NCBI GenBank assembly: GCA_036377675.1
Contig: DASUXY010000014.1
Location: 1 to 46,112, forward strand
Length of the DNA: 46,112 nucleotides
Direction: 5' to 3'
From: DASUXY01 sp036377675
Lineage (GTDB): Bacteria; Bacillota; Bacilli; Bacillales; Amphibacillaceae
Part shown: positions 8,296 through 17,517 of the stretch, piece by piece
How positions within the stretch are numbered: position 1 is the stretch's first letter
Layout: each line of letters opens with the position of its first letter
Notes under the pieces: generated by a model
Told to the model about the DNA's origin: nothing
What the model saw: only the letters and a program-made list of their open reading frames with translations
Databases searched by the model: none
Program-made: the position numbers and the translations under genes

Positions 8296-9505
8296 TTCCA
8301 AAATACTCCTTCGTTTTTTGAAGTCCGTCAACCAAGCGGTCAACCTCTTCTTTAGTGTTGTATAGATAGAAGCTTGCACGAGCAGTTGCTGTCACATCTA
8401 ACCATTTCATGAGCGGTTGTGCACAGTGATGCCCTGCACGAACGGCGATTCCTAGAGAGTCAAGAACCGTTGCTGCATCGTGAGGATGAACGTCACCGAG
8501 ATTAAATGTGACGAGAGCTGCACGTTCTTCAGGACCATAAACGTCTACATCATCTATCGTACGGATTCTTTCCAATGCGTAATCTGCCAATTTCTTCTCG
8601 TACTTCATGATGTCGTCCATACCAACTTCATTTAAAAAATCAATCGCTGCCCCAAGACCGATGGCACCTGCAATAATCGGTGTACCCCCTTCGAACTTCC
8701 ATGGTAAATCGGCCCATGTTGAATCATGTAAGTCAACGAAATCAATCATTTCGCCCCCGAATTCAACAGGCTCCATCTTTTCGAGAAGTTTACGTTTACC
8801 GTACAATACGCCTATTCCTGTCGGAGCACACATTTTATGACCTGAAAACGCATAGAAATCACAGTTTAAATCGTGAACATCTACGGACATATGTGGAGCT
8901 CCTTGGGCACCATCGACGACGATAATCGCTCCATGTTCGTGGGCAATTTCTGCAATTTTTTTAATCGGATTAATCGTTCCTAATACGTTTGATACGTGAG
9001 CAATCGCCACGATTTTCGTCCGGTTCGTGATCGTTTTGCGAACGTCTTCTAACGTAATCGCTCCATCTTTTTGAAGGGGAATGTATTTCAAAGTCGCTCC
9101 GGTTGCTTTGGCAGCTTGTTGCCACGGAATGATATTACTGTGATGTTCCATCGGCGTGAGGACGATCTCATCGCCAGCTTTTAAGTTCATCCGGGCATAA
9201 CTTGAAGCTACCGTGTTAATCGCTGTCGTTGTCCCCCGTGTGAAAATAACTTCAGCGGTGCTTTCCGCATTGATGAACCGGCGCACCTTTTCCCGGGCTC
9301 CTTCATATTTGTCTGTCGCTCGTGTACCTAGCGTATGAACGCCACGATGAACGTTGGCATTGTCCAAGCGGTAATATTCGTCAACGGCCTCGATCACAGA
9401 TCGAGGCGTTTGTGACGTAGCTGATGAATCTAAATAAACTAAAGGATGACCATTTACTTCCTGATCCAATATAGGAAACTGTTCTCGGATCGCTTTGACA
9501 TCCAT
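8285..9505 (-). CDS. sufS: Cysteine desulfurase SufS (PLP-dependent)
   Basis: A 406-residue group II cysteine desulfurase that converts L-cysteine to alanine and leaves a protein-bound persulfide for SufU. The PLP lysine lies in FSGHKMCAP and the catalytic cysteine in RAGHHCAQP near residue 361. PLP-contact stretches TRGTTTAIN and VDGAQGAPH are intact. Its ATG (9505-9503) overlaps the sufD stop by one base (TAATG), so translation is likely coupled. Confidence 0.96.
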   Translation of the reverse strand: MDVKAIREQFPILDQEVNGHPLVYLDSSATSQTPRSVIEAVDEYYRLDNANVHRGVHTLGTRATDKYEGAREKVRRFINAESTAEVIFTRGTTTAINTVASSYARMNLKAGDEIVLTPMEHHSNIIPWQQAAKATGATLKYIPLQKDGAITLEDVRKTITNRTKIVAIAHVSNVLGTINPIKKIAEIAHEHGAIIVVDGAQGAPHMSVDVHDLNCDFYAFSGHKMCAPTGIGVLYGKRKLLEKMEPVEFGGEMIDFVDLHDSTWADLPWKFEGGTPIIAGAIGLGAAIDFLNEVGMDDIMKYEKKLADYALERIRTIDDVDVYGPEERAALVTFNLGDVHPHDAATVLDSLGIAVRAGHHCAQPLMKWLDVTATARASFYLYNTKEEVDRLVDGLQKTKEYFGNVF

Positions 9506-10815
9506 TAGTAAATCTTCCTTTCAATAACTTGTCGTAACTGATTTTGTACGGATCGTATCGGTAATTGATCAACGACGGGAGCTAGGAAACCGTGTATAAT
9601 CAAGCGTTCTGCATCTTCCTTTGTAATCCCTCGACTCATTAAATAATACATTTGAATAGGGTCTACTCGGCCAACAGATGCTGCATGTCCTGCTGTCACA
9701 TCATGTTCATCAATGAGAAGGATTGGGTTGGCATCCCCGCGTGCTTTCTCACTTAACATAAGCAAGCGCGATTCTTGTTCAGCATTGGCTTGTGATGCAC
9801 CGTGTTCAATCTTCCCAATTGCATTGAAAATGGTTGTCGCTCTATCAATATTCACACCGTGTTGTAAAATTTGCGCATCTGTTTCTCTTCCTACGTTCAC
9901 GCTCTTCGTCGTAAAGTTTTGAATTTGATCGCCACGGCCAACCGTTACCGCTTTAGCATGTCCAGTGGAATTGTCACCAACGAGATGAGTGATGTTTTCA
10001 AAGACCGTATTCCCATCATTCATTTGCCCTAAGGCCCAATCGATCGATGCATCGCGATACGTGACACCTCTTCGATTCATATATGTCGTCGTACCACTAC
10101 CGAAGTGGTCAACAGCTCCAAAGGAAATCTGCGCATTGTTATGAGCGATGACTTCCGTGATGATATTCGCAGTCGCTTCTTCGTCTTCATTTTCGGAAAT
10201 ATAGTTCTCTACATACGTTAGTGAACTATTTTCATCGGCAACGACAATCACGTGATTAAACATCGCCTTTGTCGGATCTTCTTGCCAAATAACCGTTTGA
10301 ATAGGGGTTTCTACTTGCACATTTCGTGGAACATATACAAAAATCCCACCATTCATTAACGCTGCGTGAAGCGCCGTTAATCGATGTTCATCAACGGAAA
10401 CCGCATCTTTCATATAATAGCGTTTCACTAAATCCCCATGTTCTATTAACGCTGTAAATAGATCGGTAAAAATAACACCTTTTTCTTTTAACTCTTTATC
10501 AATTTTTGCATAGGCTACTGATTGATTGCGTTGAATGAGCAAGTTATGAGGTGCTTGATCTTCATCAAAAAATTCTTTCAGTTGTTCCGGTAAATCACGT
10601 AAGGATTGAATCGGTTCGCCTGTAGCATAATCATGATTAAAACGGGTGAAATTCCAACGACTAATATTCGTTTTATCAGGTTTCGGCATCTCAAGTCCTT
10701 CTACTTGTTGAATGGCTTCAAGGCGTAACGTCGTCATCCAATCCGGCTCTTGTCGACTTTTGGAAAATTGTTTTATATAATCTTCATCGTATGCCAATTT
10801 TGTTTCAACAGTCAT
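9505..10815 (-). CDS. sufD: Fe-S cluster assembly protein SufD
   Basis: A 436-residue SufB paralogue that pairs with SufB on the SufC dimer and helps iron entry and cluster formation. It shares with SufB the C-terminal pattern ending in YYLMSRGITKEDAERLIIHGF, and its N-terminus (PDWMTTLRLEAIQ) matches the SufD family. The start at 10815 has GGAGG upstream and lies 17 nt after the sufC stop. Confidence 0.95.
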   Translation of the reverse strand: MTVETKLAYDEDYIKQFSKSRQEPDWMTTLRLEAIQQVEGLEMPKPDKTNISRWNFTRFNHDYATGEPIQSLRDLPEQLKEFFDEDQAPHNLLIQRNQSVAYAKIDKELKEKGVIFTDLFTALIEHGDLVKRYYMKDAVSVDEHRLTALHAALMNGGIFVYVPRNVQVETPIQTVIWQEDPTKAMFNHVIVVADENSSLTYVENYISENEDEEATANIITEVIAHNNAQISFGAVDHFGSGTTTYMNRRGVTYRDASIDWALGQMNDGNTVFENITHLVGDNSTGHAKAVTVGRGDQIQNFTTKSVNVGRETDAQILQHGVNIDRATTIFNAIGKIEHGASQANAEQESRLLMLSEKARGDANPILLIDEHDVTAGHAASVGRVDPIQMYYLMSRGITKEDAERLIIHGFLAPVVDQLPIRSVQNQLRQVIERKIY

Positions 10816-10832
10816 ATGACCCCTCCTACCGT

Positions 10833-11618
10833 TTATGCATTTTGTCCTACAGTTTCATCTTCGATTCCAAGTTCTTCTTTAATCCATTCATAACCTTCTG
10901 CTTCTAAGCGTTTTGCAAGTTCAGGTCCACCTGATTTTACGAAACGTCCTTGCATCATGACATGGACATAGTCTGGTTCAATATAGTTTAACAAGCGTTG
11001 GTAGTGGGTAATAATCAAGCAACCGAGATTATCCTCACGCATTTTGTTAATTCCTTTGGATACGACTTTCAAGGCGTCAATGTCTAATCCTGAATCAATT
11101 TCATCCAAGATTGCAATTTCAGGTTTTAGTAACATCATCTGTAAAATTTCATTACGCTTTTTCTCTCCGCCAGAAAAGCCTTCATTTAAATAACGTTGGG
11201 CCATGTTTTTATCGATTTCAAGGAAATCAAGTGCTTGATCCATTTCTTTAATGAATTTCATCAACGGAATTTCATTACCTTCGCCGCGATGAGCATTCAT
11301 CGCCGAACGCAAAAAGTCTGAAGTCGTAACACCAGTGATTTCACTTGGATATTGCATTCCGAGGAAAAGTCCCGCACGTGCACGCTCATCAACGTCCATT
11401 TTTAAAACATCTTCTCCGTTTAAATGAATGCTTCCCTCGGTGATTTCAAATTTAGGATGACCCATAATGGCTGAGGCAAGCGTTGACTTCCCTGTACCGT
11501 TTGGTCCCATCACCGCATGAAATTCGCCACCCTTTATCGTAAGGTCTACACCTTTTAATATTTCATTACCTTCTATAGATACATGAAGATTATTAATTTC
11601 TAAAGTTGATCCAACCAT
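10833..11618 (-). CDS. sufC: SufC ATPase
   Basis: A 261-residue ABC-type ATPase that is soluble and drives conformational change in SufBCD rather than transport. Walker A GPNGTGKST (38-46), the signature FSGGEKKRNEI (the KKRNE variant is typical of SufC), Walker B IAILDEID and the D-loop SGLDID are seen. GGAGG precedes the ATG at 11618. It is the first gene of the operon; on the minus strand a TATAAT-like hexamer (plus-strand 11689-11694) could be part of its promoter, but no good -35 element accompanies it. Confidence 0.96.
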   Translation of the reverse strand: MVGSTLEINNLHVSIEGNEILKGVDLTIKGGEFHAVMGPNGTGKSTLASAIMGHPKFEITEGSIHLNGEDVLKMDVDERARAGLFLGMQYPSEITGVTTSDFLRSAMNAHRGEGNEIPLMKFIKEMDQALDFLEIDKNMAQRYLNEGFSGGEKKRNEILQMMLLKPEIAILDEIDSGLDIDALKVVSKGINKMREDNLGCLIITHYQRLLNYIEPDYVHVMMQGRFVKSGGPELAKRLEAEGYEWIKEELGIEDETVGQNA

Positions 11619-12049
11619 ATCGATACCTCCAAAATAGTATTATTTTACGTAATGGATCAAATCGTAACTCCATTCTCAATCTATACTCATTATAATTTTA
11701 AATCATTTCAAAAGTATAAGCAAATCTTTTAATCAGATTGTTAAGCTACGGGTCTCATTGAGGTTCTCTAGCTTTCTAAGACATTTTACACTGTGTGTGT
11801 AGTGGTATCTGTATACGTAATAAAAACTGGAATCCGATCATAATTTATGACTTTTTTCGTTTATGAATTCGTGTTCGTTCTCGATTAGTCGAATTGATTG
11901 AAAATAGCCTTCGTTCATAAAGTTTCGAACGTACATTGATTCAACGCTTAGTCTATCACAGACGACGCCTCAACTGCAAGCTATAGAAAAGCATATAGAT
12001 GGACAAATGGTAAACGTTTAAACTATTCGATTCACATATGTAATATAAA
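11619..12049. other. Intergenic region between suf and met operons
   Basis: About 430 AT-rich bases upstream of sufC. Apart from a possible promoter near 11690 on the minus strand, I see no gene, no strong inverted repeat and no recognisable riboswitch. No open frame longer than a few dozen codons has a ribosome site. Confidence 0.5.
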
Positions 12050-12078
12050 GTGCGCCACTTCCCCTAAAAGTGGCGCAC
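12050..12078 (-). terminator. Terminator of the metNPQ operon
   Basis: An 11-bp stem GTGCGCCACTT/AAGTGGCGCAC with a 7-nt loop, 9 nt after the metQ stop. The following minus-strand sequence is CTTTATATT, a modest T-tract. Confidence 0.8.
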
Positions 12079-12087
12079 CGCAATGAC

Positions 12088-12927
12088 TTATTCATCTACA
12101 TTAGAAACGGGGACAACTGCGCCTTCGTATTTTTCCATCATAAAATCTTTTATTTTCTCAGATTGTAAGACGTCTACTAATGTGTTTAAAATTTCATCAT
12201 TTTTGTCCTCTGAACGAACAGCAATGACATTGACGTAAGGTGAATCATCCCCTTCGATGAAAAGAGCATCTTCCATCGGATTTAATTCAGCACCAATCGC
12301 ATAGTTTGTATTAATGGCGACGAGCACATCATCTTCACTATTGTAGAACTCTGGTAATAATGCTGGTTCATAATCAGGTGAAAACTTCAATTGTTTAGGA
12401 TTTTCGATAATATCATCGATTGTAGCTTTAGCTTTATTTACGGATTCATCGAGTTTAATGAGCCCTTCAGATTCGAATAACGTTAAAATTCTTCCGTGGT
12501 CTGCAACTGAATTACTCAAAATAACTTCTGTACCTTCGGCAATGTCATCGATGCTTTTTATATCTTTCGAATAAACTCCCATCGGTTCAATATGAATCCC
12601 ATCGATATAATCGATTTCATACCCTGTGTCTTCAATCGTTTGTTCTAAAAATGGGATATGTTGAAAGTAGTTTGCATCGATCTCGCCATTCGCTAAGTCA
12701 TCATTCGGCAGAACATAGTCTTGATAATGCTCGATGTGTAAAGTAATTCCTTTCTCTTCAAGAAGTGGTTTAGCTTCTTCTAATATTTCTGCGTGTGGCT
12801 CACTGGACGCTCCAATCGTTATTTCCTTGCTCTTCTCATTGTCCTCTTCATCCTCTGTTCCACTACCACAGGCCGCTAAAAGTAAGACAATGATTGCTGA
12901 CAATACGACTGCTAAAATTTTTCTCAT
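12088..12927 (-). CDS. metQ: Methionine-binding lipoprotein MetQ
   Basis: A 279-residue solute-binding lipoprotein of the NlpA/MetQ family, anchored outside the membrane, that delivers methionine to MetNP. The signal peptide ends in lipobox LAAC with Cys20. An acidic linker (GTEDEEDNEKSKE) follows, then the family start ITIGASSEPHAEIL. The family-typical DANYFQHIPFLEQ and ALLPEFYNS regions are present. It is last in metN-metP-metQ, all under the S-box leader at about 14.8 kb. Confidence 0.94.
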   Translation of the reverse strand: MRKILAVVLSAIIVLLLAACGSGTEDEEDNEKSKEITIGASSEPHAEILEEAKPLLEEKGITLHIEHYQDYVLPNDDLANGEIDANYFQHIPFLEQTIEDTGYEIDYIDGIHIEPMGVYSKDIKSIDDIAEGTEVILSNSVADHGRILTLFESEGLIKLDESVNKAKATIDDIIENPKQLKFSPDYEPALLPEFYNSEDDVLVAINTNYAIGAELNPMEDALFIEGDDSPYVNVIAVRSEDKNDEILNTLVDVLQSEKIKDFMMEKYEGAVVPVSNVDE

Positions 12928-12991
12928 CTTTATTTCGCTCCTTTTTTATTACGCTTAGCTTATCCGTTCGTTAGTTAGCATAAATTCCATC

Positions 12992-13660
12992 TTATCGTTT
13001 ATCGATTTTTTTAGAGAAATAATCACCAATGAATTGAAAAATAAACACAATAATGACAATCGCTACAGAGGAGACGAGAACAATATCGAAGTCACGACGC
13101 TGGAAACCGAAGTAATACGCATAGTTTCCGAGTCCACCTGCACCGATCACTCCCGCCATAGCTGTATAGCCGATTAAAGCAATCGCTGTTACGGTGATCC
13201 CTGATATAAGTGCCGGCATCGCCTCGGGCAATAAGACACGAAAAATAATCGTCCACGTATTTGCCCCCATCGCTTGCGCAGCTTCTACGACTCCTTTATG
13301 AACTTCTTTTAACGCAATTTCCACGAGTCGACCATAAAAGGGTGCAGACCCGATGATCAAAGCAGGCAATGCTGCTTTCGGACCTCGAATCGTCCCTAAT
13401 AAAAACTCTGTAAAAGGAAATAACAATAAAATTAATATAATAAATGGAATCGCACGAAAAATATTGACGACAGCTCCGACAACAGCATTGATAAACTTAT
13501 TTTCCCATAGTCCACCTTCCATCGTTAAATACAACAAAAGTCCTAGTAAAATACCAAAAATAAATGTTCCTATGAGGGCAAGAATCGTCATATAAAATGT
13601 TTCATATGTCGCTTGCCAAAAATCTTCCATTTTTAAATTTGGAAACCAATCAGTAAGCAT
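12992..13660 (-). CDS. metP: Methionine ABC transporter permease MetP
   Basis: A 222-residue MetI-type permease with five or six membrane helices. The cytoplasmic EAA loop that docks to the ATPase is clear: EAAQAMGANTWTIIFRVLLP. It overlaps the 3' end of metN by 11 nt (start ATG 13660). Length matches the family. It forms the channel of the MetNPQ methionine importer. Confidence 0.94.
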   Translation of the reverse strand: MLTDWFPNLKMEDFWQATYETFYMTILALIGTFIFGILLGLLLYLTMEGGLWENKFINAVVGAVVNIFRAIPFIILILLLFPFTEFLLGTIRGPKAALPALIIGSAPFYGRLVEIALKEVHKGVVEAAQAMGANTWTIIFRVLLPEAMPALISGITVTAIALIGYTAMAGVIGAGGLGNYAYYFGFQRRDFDIVLVSSVAIVIIVFIFQFIGDYFSKKIDKR

Positions 13661-14687
13661 CTTGAACGACCTCTACTTTCACTGATGTTTCATCGCGAAC
13701 GTATTGCACACATTTTTCTACATCATCCGGTTGCCCAATCATTTGAACATATAGCGTTCCGTATGCACCGTGTTGTGTCGGGGTCATTTTCCCTTTTAAT
13801 ATACGAATATCGATGGGGAATTTTTTCGCCAACTGACTGATCAATGCTTGATTCGTCGTTTCACCTATAAAGTGAAAGCGAAAGAGATTTCCTTCCGGAT
13901 ACAATTCAATCATTTGCTTGATTCCTTCATGCTCATCAGAAATACCCATGACTTGACTGACAAACTTTTTCGTTACTTCTTGTTGAGGGTGTGTGAATAC
14001 ATCTAGTACATCCCCTTGTTCAATAATCTTCCCATCCTCCATCACAGCTACACGATCACAAATTTTTCGGATAACGTGCATTTCATGCGTAATTAAAATA
14101 ATCGTCAAGTTTAGTTTTTTATTAATATCTACTAATAAATTTAAAATGGAGTCGGTCGTTTCCGGGTCTAACGCAGAAGTTGCTTCATCACCGAGAAGGA
14201 TTTTCGGTCGATTCGCTAAAGCACGGGCAATGCCGACACGCTGTTTCTGTCCCCCACTCAACTCGGATGGATAGGCCAGCTCACGCCCCGTTAAGCCTAC
14301 TAAATCAATTAATTGTTGGACACGCCTCTTTCGATCTTCTTTTGGAACGCCGGCAATTTCTAATGGAAAGGCAATGTTATCTGCTACCGTTCGCGACCAA
14401 AGTAAATTAAAATGTTGGAAAATCATTCCGATATCACGGCGAGCAACACGTAAATCTTTCCCTCTTAATGATGTGATTTCTTGTTGATCAATCGTTATTT
14501 TACCGGACGTCGGTTCTTCTAAACGATTAATCAAGCGGACAAATGTACTTTTTCCAGCACCACTATAACCGATGACACCAAAGATTTCACCTTCTTTAAT
14601 ATCAAGGTTTATATGATCAACGGCAGTAATTTTCGTCTCGTTCGCTGTGAATACTTTTCGTAAACCTTTAATCGATATCATCATCAT
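13650..14687 (-). CDS. metN: Methionine ABC transporter ATPase MetN
   Basis: A 345-residue ATPase with Walker A GYSGAGKST (40-48), signature LSGGQKQRVGIARAL, Walker B ILLGDEATSALD and a C-terminal NIL domain (about residues 265-345) that in MetN binds methionine and inhibits transport. Three ATG codons stand in a row at the start; the third (14681, MISIKGLRK) has the best spacing to AAAGGGTGA, so the real start may be there. It is the first gene after the SAM-I riboswitch. Confidence 0.95.
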   Translation of the reverse strand: MMMISIKGLRKVFTANETKITAVDHINLDIKEGEIFGVIGYSGAGKSTFVRLINRLEEPTSGKITIDQQEITSLRGKDLRVARRDIGMIFQHFNLLWSRTVADNIAFPLEIAGVPKEDRKRRVQQLIDLVGLTGRELAYPSELSGGQKQRVGIARALANRPKILLGDEATSALDPETTDSILNLLVDINKKLNLTIILITHEMHVIRKICDRVAVMEDGKIIEQGDVLDVFTHPQQEVTKKFVSQVMGISDEHEGIKQMIELYPEGNLFRFHFIGETTNQALISQLAKKFPIDIRILKGKMTPTQHGAYGTLYVQMIGQPDDVEKCVQYVRDETSVKVEVVQDAY

Positions 14688-14724
14688 TCACCCTTTAAAC
14701 GTTTTGAATGAACTACAAATTTAA

Positions 14725-14759
14725 AAAACGTCTTTCTGTAGAGAACAGAAAGACGTTTT
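14725..14759 (-). terminator. metN: Riboswitch-controlled terminator upstream of metN
   Basis: A long stem (AAAACGTCTTTCTGT pairing with ACAGAAAGACGTTTT) followed on the minus strand by more T residues. Its loop carries GTTCTCT (minus strand), which is exactly complementary to AGAGAAC at the 3' strand of aptamer helix P1 (plus 14772-14778). That is the expected antiterminator. Confidence 0.88.
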
Positions 14760-14774
14760 AATAATCTTCATGTT

Positions 14775-14885
14775 CTCTCATCTTTCAAAGTGGTTACTTT
14801 GCAGGAATTAGCACCATTTCAAATGAAACATTTGATGGTTGCCGTAGTTTCAGCGGGCCTGTCCCTCCACTACTCTTGATAAGAG
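14775..14885 (-). promoter_or_regulatory. SAM-I (S-box) riboswitch controlling metNPQ
   Basis: The minus strand carries the S-box core: CTTATCAAGAG, GTGGAGGGAC, GGCCCGCTGAAACTACGGCAACC, then GGTGCTAATTCCTGC. P1 is CTCTTATC/GATGAGAG with one G-U pair. When S-adenosylmethionine binds, P1 forms and the terminator at 14725-14759 stops transcription. When it is low, the 3' strand of P1 pairs with the terminator loop and metNPQ is expressed. The core sequences match the known family closely. Confidence 0.95.
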
Positions 14886-15014
14886 TTGCACCGTATTTTT
14901 TAAAATAGAATATGAACATTCTATCACTTCACCATTTACTTGTCAACGATAAAATGTTGCAAGGATAGATGGTACCTCTTATAGTTGATGGGCCACTTTC
15001 ATCATCGTTATTTC

Positions 15015-15332
15015 TTAAGTTTGAGAACGAAATAAGTGTGGCTCATACGTTAATAAATAACGATAAATGTTGGCGATCGAACGAAACGCATAAACTTTTT
15101 CTTTCACTTCGCCTTTGTCCTTAATCAATAAACAGGGAACACTTTCCACTTTGTTGTCATGCATGAATTGAGGAAATAAAGAAGCATTCATTTCATAAAA
15201 AATATGTGTCCGATGTGTTTTTTCAATTTGATCAAGCATGCTTCGAGCTACGTGACATGTTCCGCAAAACGGTGTATGAATGTACAACAAAAAATGATCC
15301 TTTTGTAAAATTTCATCTGTAACTTGTAGCAA
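15015..15332 (-). CDS. yusE: YusE-like thioredoxin family protein
   Basis: A 105-residue thioredoxin-fold protein with the redox motif CGTC in HTPFCGTCHVARSML (about residues 22-25) and the cis-proline region VESVPCLLI. It probably reduces or isomerises disulfides in the cytosol; no signal peptide is seen. The start is TTG at 15332 after GGGTGA. It lies about 24 nt downstream of yusF and is probably co-transcribed with it, the order known from B. subtilis. Confidence 0.85.
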   Translation of the reverse strand: MLQVTDEILQKDHFLLYIHTPFCGTCHVARSMLDQIEKTHRTHIFYEMNASLFPQFMHDNKVESVPCLLIKDKGEVKEKVYAFRSIANIYRYLLTYEPHLFRSQT

Positions 15333-15356
15333 AAAATCACCCTAGCCTATGTTCAT

Positions 15357-15722
15357 TCATCGTAAAAATTGTGGCTTTACTTTAATTCGTTCATTCAGAA
15401 AAGACGTAGCTAATATGTGTAAGGGGGTTGTAGCTACCTCTATGTATTCACTCGGTACTCGAATATGCTTTGCGTGAGGAAATTCACTAGCGAGTTGTTG
15501 CCTAAGTTCTAATCCCGGCTCATCTTCATCAACACATATATAGACATCTTGATTGTCTAAATCATACGTCTCTAACAGCTCATCAAATCGTTCAATTCCT
15601 AAAGTGCCATACGTACATATAATTGTCAGCGGTTCAGCGATTACTCTTTCAATCTGTTTTTTATCAGTAATCCCTTCGACGATCACAACTTTAGTCGGTT
15701 GATCTCGTTCCAAGAAAAGCAC
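15357..15722 (-). CDS. yusF: YusF-like Toprim domain protein
   Basis: A small Toprim-domain protein (121 residues from GTG 15722; a TTG at 15713 is better spaced from AAAGAGG and may be the true start). The Toprim glutamate lies in VVIVEGITDKKQ, and the DxD pair in CVDEDEPG, with TYGTLG between them. Isolated Toprim proteins of this size resemble the N-terminal part of RNase M5 and primase-like enzymes. Its own reaction is not known to me. It sits between gcvH and yusE. Confidence 0.8.
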   Translation of the reverse strand: MLFLERDQPTKVVIVEGITDKKQIERVIAEPLTIICTYGTLGIERFDELLETYDLDNQDVYICVDEDEPGLELRQQLASEFPHAKHIRVPSEYIEVATTPLHILATSFLNERIKVKPQFLR

Positions 15723-15772
15723 CTCTTTAATTTACGGTCGTTGAAGTTTTATTGTATGATTTACAAACGAAT

Positions 15773-15810
15773 AAGGCTGACTCTTTTCTACGATAGAATT
15801 AGCCAGCCTT
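15773..15810 (-). terminator. Terminator after gcvH
   Basis: AAGGCTG and CAGCCTT arms enclose an imperfectly paired centre, 24 nt past the gcvH stop on the minus strand. The following T-tract is weak, so read-through to yusF is possible. Confidence 0.6.
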
Positions 15811-15833
15811 TATATTTCTCTCGTTTACTTCGT

Positions 15834-16217
15834 CTAGTCTTCTTCAATAAACTGTTTATATTCATCTGCAGAGAGTAAATCGTCGAACTCCTTCTCATTT
15901 GCAGGCTCAACGACGATCATCCACGCCTTCTCATAGGGAGATTCATTGACAAACTCTGGACTATCTTCGAGTTCTTCATTCACCTTAACAACTTTTCCAC
16001 TAACCGGGGCATACAGTTCGGAAACGGTTTTGACGGATTCAACACTTCCAAAAGGCTCATCCGCTTCCACTTCCTCACCAACCTCAGGTAGTTCAACAAA
16101 TACGATATCGCCTAACTCATCCTGTGCAAAGTCTGTAATACCGATACGCACTTGTTGATCTTCTTTCATTACCCATTCATGTTCTTCAGAATATAACAAT
16201 TCTTTTGGTAAGTTCAT
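15834..16217 (-). CDS. gcvH: Glycine cleavage system H protein
   Basis: A 127-residue lipoyl carrier protein. The lipoyl lysine is K63 in FGSVESVKTVSELYAPVSG. In the glycine cleavage system it shuttles the aminomethyl group between the P, T and L proteins. In B. subtilis GcvH is also the first lipoylated carrier from which lipoate is relayed to other enzymes, which explains its separation from gcvT and gcvP. Strongly acidic. The start at ATG 16217 has GGAGGGAT upstream. Confidence 0.96.
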   Translation of the reverse strand: MNLPKELLYSEEHEWVMKEDQQVRIGITDFAQDELGDIVFVELPEVGEEVEADEPFGSVESVKTVSELYAPVSGKVVKVNEELEDSPEFVNESPYEKAWMIVVEPANEKEFDDLLSADEYKQFIEED

Positions 16218-16292
16218 GGATATCCCTCCATATATTATTTATTGCACCTTTACTATACAAGGTCATGCCGATGTTTTCCAATTTTTAACGCC

Positions 16293-16649
16293 TTACAACC
16301 ACGTCTGTTGGAACGTTTCCTCTTTGAAACCAACGGTCACCTTTTCACCATCTGTAACAATTGGTCGTTTAATAAGCATACCGTCAGAAGCTAAATATTC
16401 AGCCATTTCTTCCCGACTTAAATCCTTTATTTTATCTTTCATGTTCAGTTCTCGATACCTTTTGCCACTCGTATTAAAAAATCTTCTCGCAGGTAAATCA
16501 CTTTGATTCATGAAGTTAAGGATGTCACTTTTTGTCGGTGGGTTTTCCATAATATGTATTTCATTATATGTTATATTGTGTTCATCCAGCCACTTCTTCG
16601 CTTTTCTGCACGATCCACATGTCGGATAGCAATACAACGTTAACGCCAT
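16293..16649 (-). CDS. yusI: YusI-like ArsC/Spx family protein
   Basis: A 118-residue protein of the ArsC/Spx/MgsR family with CYPTCGSCRKAKKWL (CxxC-type redox motif near residue 13) and NTSGKRYRELN, typical of the family. Members are arsenate reductases or thioredoxin-like regulators; the second region, LIKRPIVTDGEKVTVGF, matches the uncharacterised YusI/YffB-like group. The start at ATG 16649 has GGAGG. It lies about 75 nt upstream of gcvH. Confidence 0.85.
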   Translation of the reverse strand: MALTLYCYPTCGSCRKAKKWLDEHNITYNEIHIMENPPTKSDILNFMNQSDLPARRFFNTSGKRYRELNMKDKIKDLSREEMAEYLASDGMLIKRPIVTDGEKVTVGFKEETFQQTWL

Positions 16650-16944
16650 ATCATTACCTCCATCTATTTATAATCTATATTACCATCAGGACAGAACTTT
16701 TGAAAGAGATGAGGATCTTAGTGAAGACTCCCCTCTTCGTATACGTCGATCGACATCTTTTAACGATCATGACGAGCAGCCTTTTCACAACAAAGAAGAA
16801 AGTCGCCATTGTTAATGCTAAGTGAAAGCAAAGAAAAACTATTTCACATGAAGAGATTCAGTGGATTATCACGAACAAGTTAATCCTATTTTTACGGTTT
16901 CAATATTCTATTTACAAAAGCTGTTATGAGGAAATGACTTGAAC
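16650..16944. other. Intergenic region between the LOG-family gene and yusI
   Basis: About 295 bases. A plus-strand stretch at 16696-16819 is open for 40 codons but lacks a start and a ribosome site. No terminator or promoter stands out. Confidence 0.4.
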
Positions 16945-17517
16945 TTAAAATGATGAACTATTTTGTAAAGCCTCATACGATATAAATTGATTAATTAACG
17001 TTTTCGGATCGGAATGTACAATTGCTAAAGAGCGATGTTTTTCAGATAAAAACTGTTCATTGACCATATGATCAAACAACTGTTGAAGAGTTGAATAATA
17101 ACCGTTAATGTTAAGAAGACCACACGGTTTTTGATGAATCCCAAGTTGTGCCCACGTAAACACTTCAAAAAACTCTTCTAATGTTCCAGGCCCGCCTGGT
17201 AAAGCGATAAACCCATCAGCTAATGACGCCATTTTTTCTTTTCGTTCATGCATCGTATTCACCGTATGTAACTCAGTAACATAAGGGTGGGATATTTCAC
17301 GCTTTTCCAAAAATCTAGGTATGACTCCAATCACTTTTCCCCCTTCATGTAATACTGTATCAGCCAACGTTCCCATTAATCCGACACTCGCCCCACCGTA
17401 TACTAACGTAATGTTACGTTCCACTAGTTCTTTTCCTAATTGAATAGCACCTTCTCGATATACCTTCGATGCCCCGTCACTTGAACCACTATAAACTGCT
17501 AACCGTTTCACATTCAT
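16945..17517 (-). CDS. LOG-family nucleotide phosphoribohydrolase (TIGR00730-like, YvdD type)
   Basis: A 190-residue Rossmann-fold protein with YSGSSDGASKVY near the N-terminus, VYGGASVGLMG, and the diagnostic catalytic motif PGGPGTLEEFFEVFTW near residues 105-120. LOG-family enzymes hydrolyse nucleoside 5'-monophosphates, including cytokinin ribotides, to base plus ribose 5-phosphate; in bacteria they are thought to act on AMP-like nucleotides. The older label lysine decarboxylase is misleading. The start at 17517 follows GGAGG. It has no close operon partner: about 335 nt separate it from meaB. Confidence 0.9.
   Translation of the reverse strand: MNVKRLAVYSGSSDGASKVYREGAIQLGKELVERNITLVYGGASVGLMGTLADTVLHEGGKVIGVIPRFLEKREISHPYVTELHTVNTMHERKEKMASLADGFIALPGGPGTLEEFFEVFTWAQLGIHQKPCGLLNINGYYSTLQQLFDHMVNEQFLSEKHRSLAIVHSDPKTLINQFISYEALQNSSSF

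Noticed and set aside
8296..8379. A 28-codon N-terminal extension of SufU.
   Set aside because: It lies entirely within sufS coding sequence, lacks a ribosome site, and SufU proteins begin at the downstream methionine (MSFSNLD).
11619..12049. An RNA gene or riboswitch upstream of suf.
   Set aside because: No strong paired elements or conserved cores could be recognised; only AT-rich sequence with a weak promoter-like hexamer.
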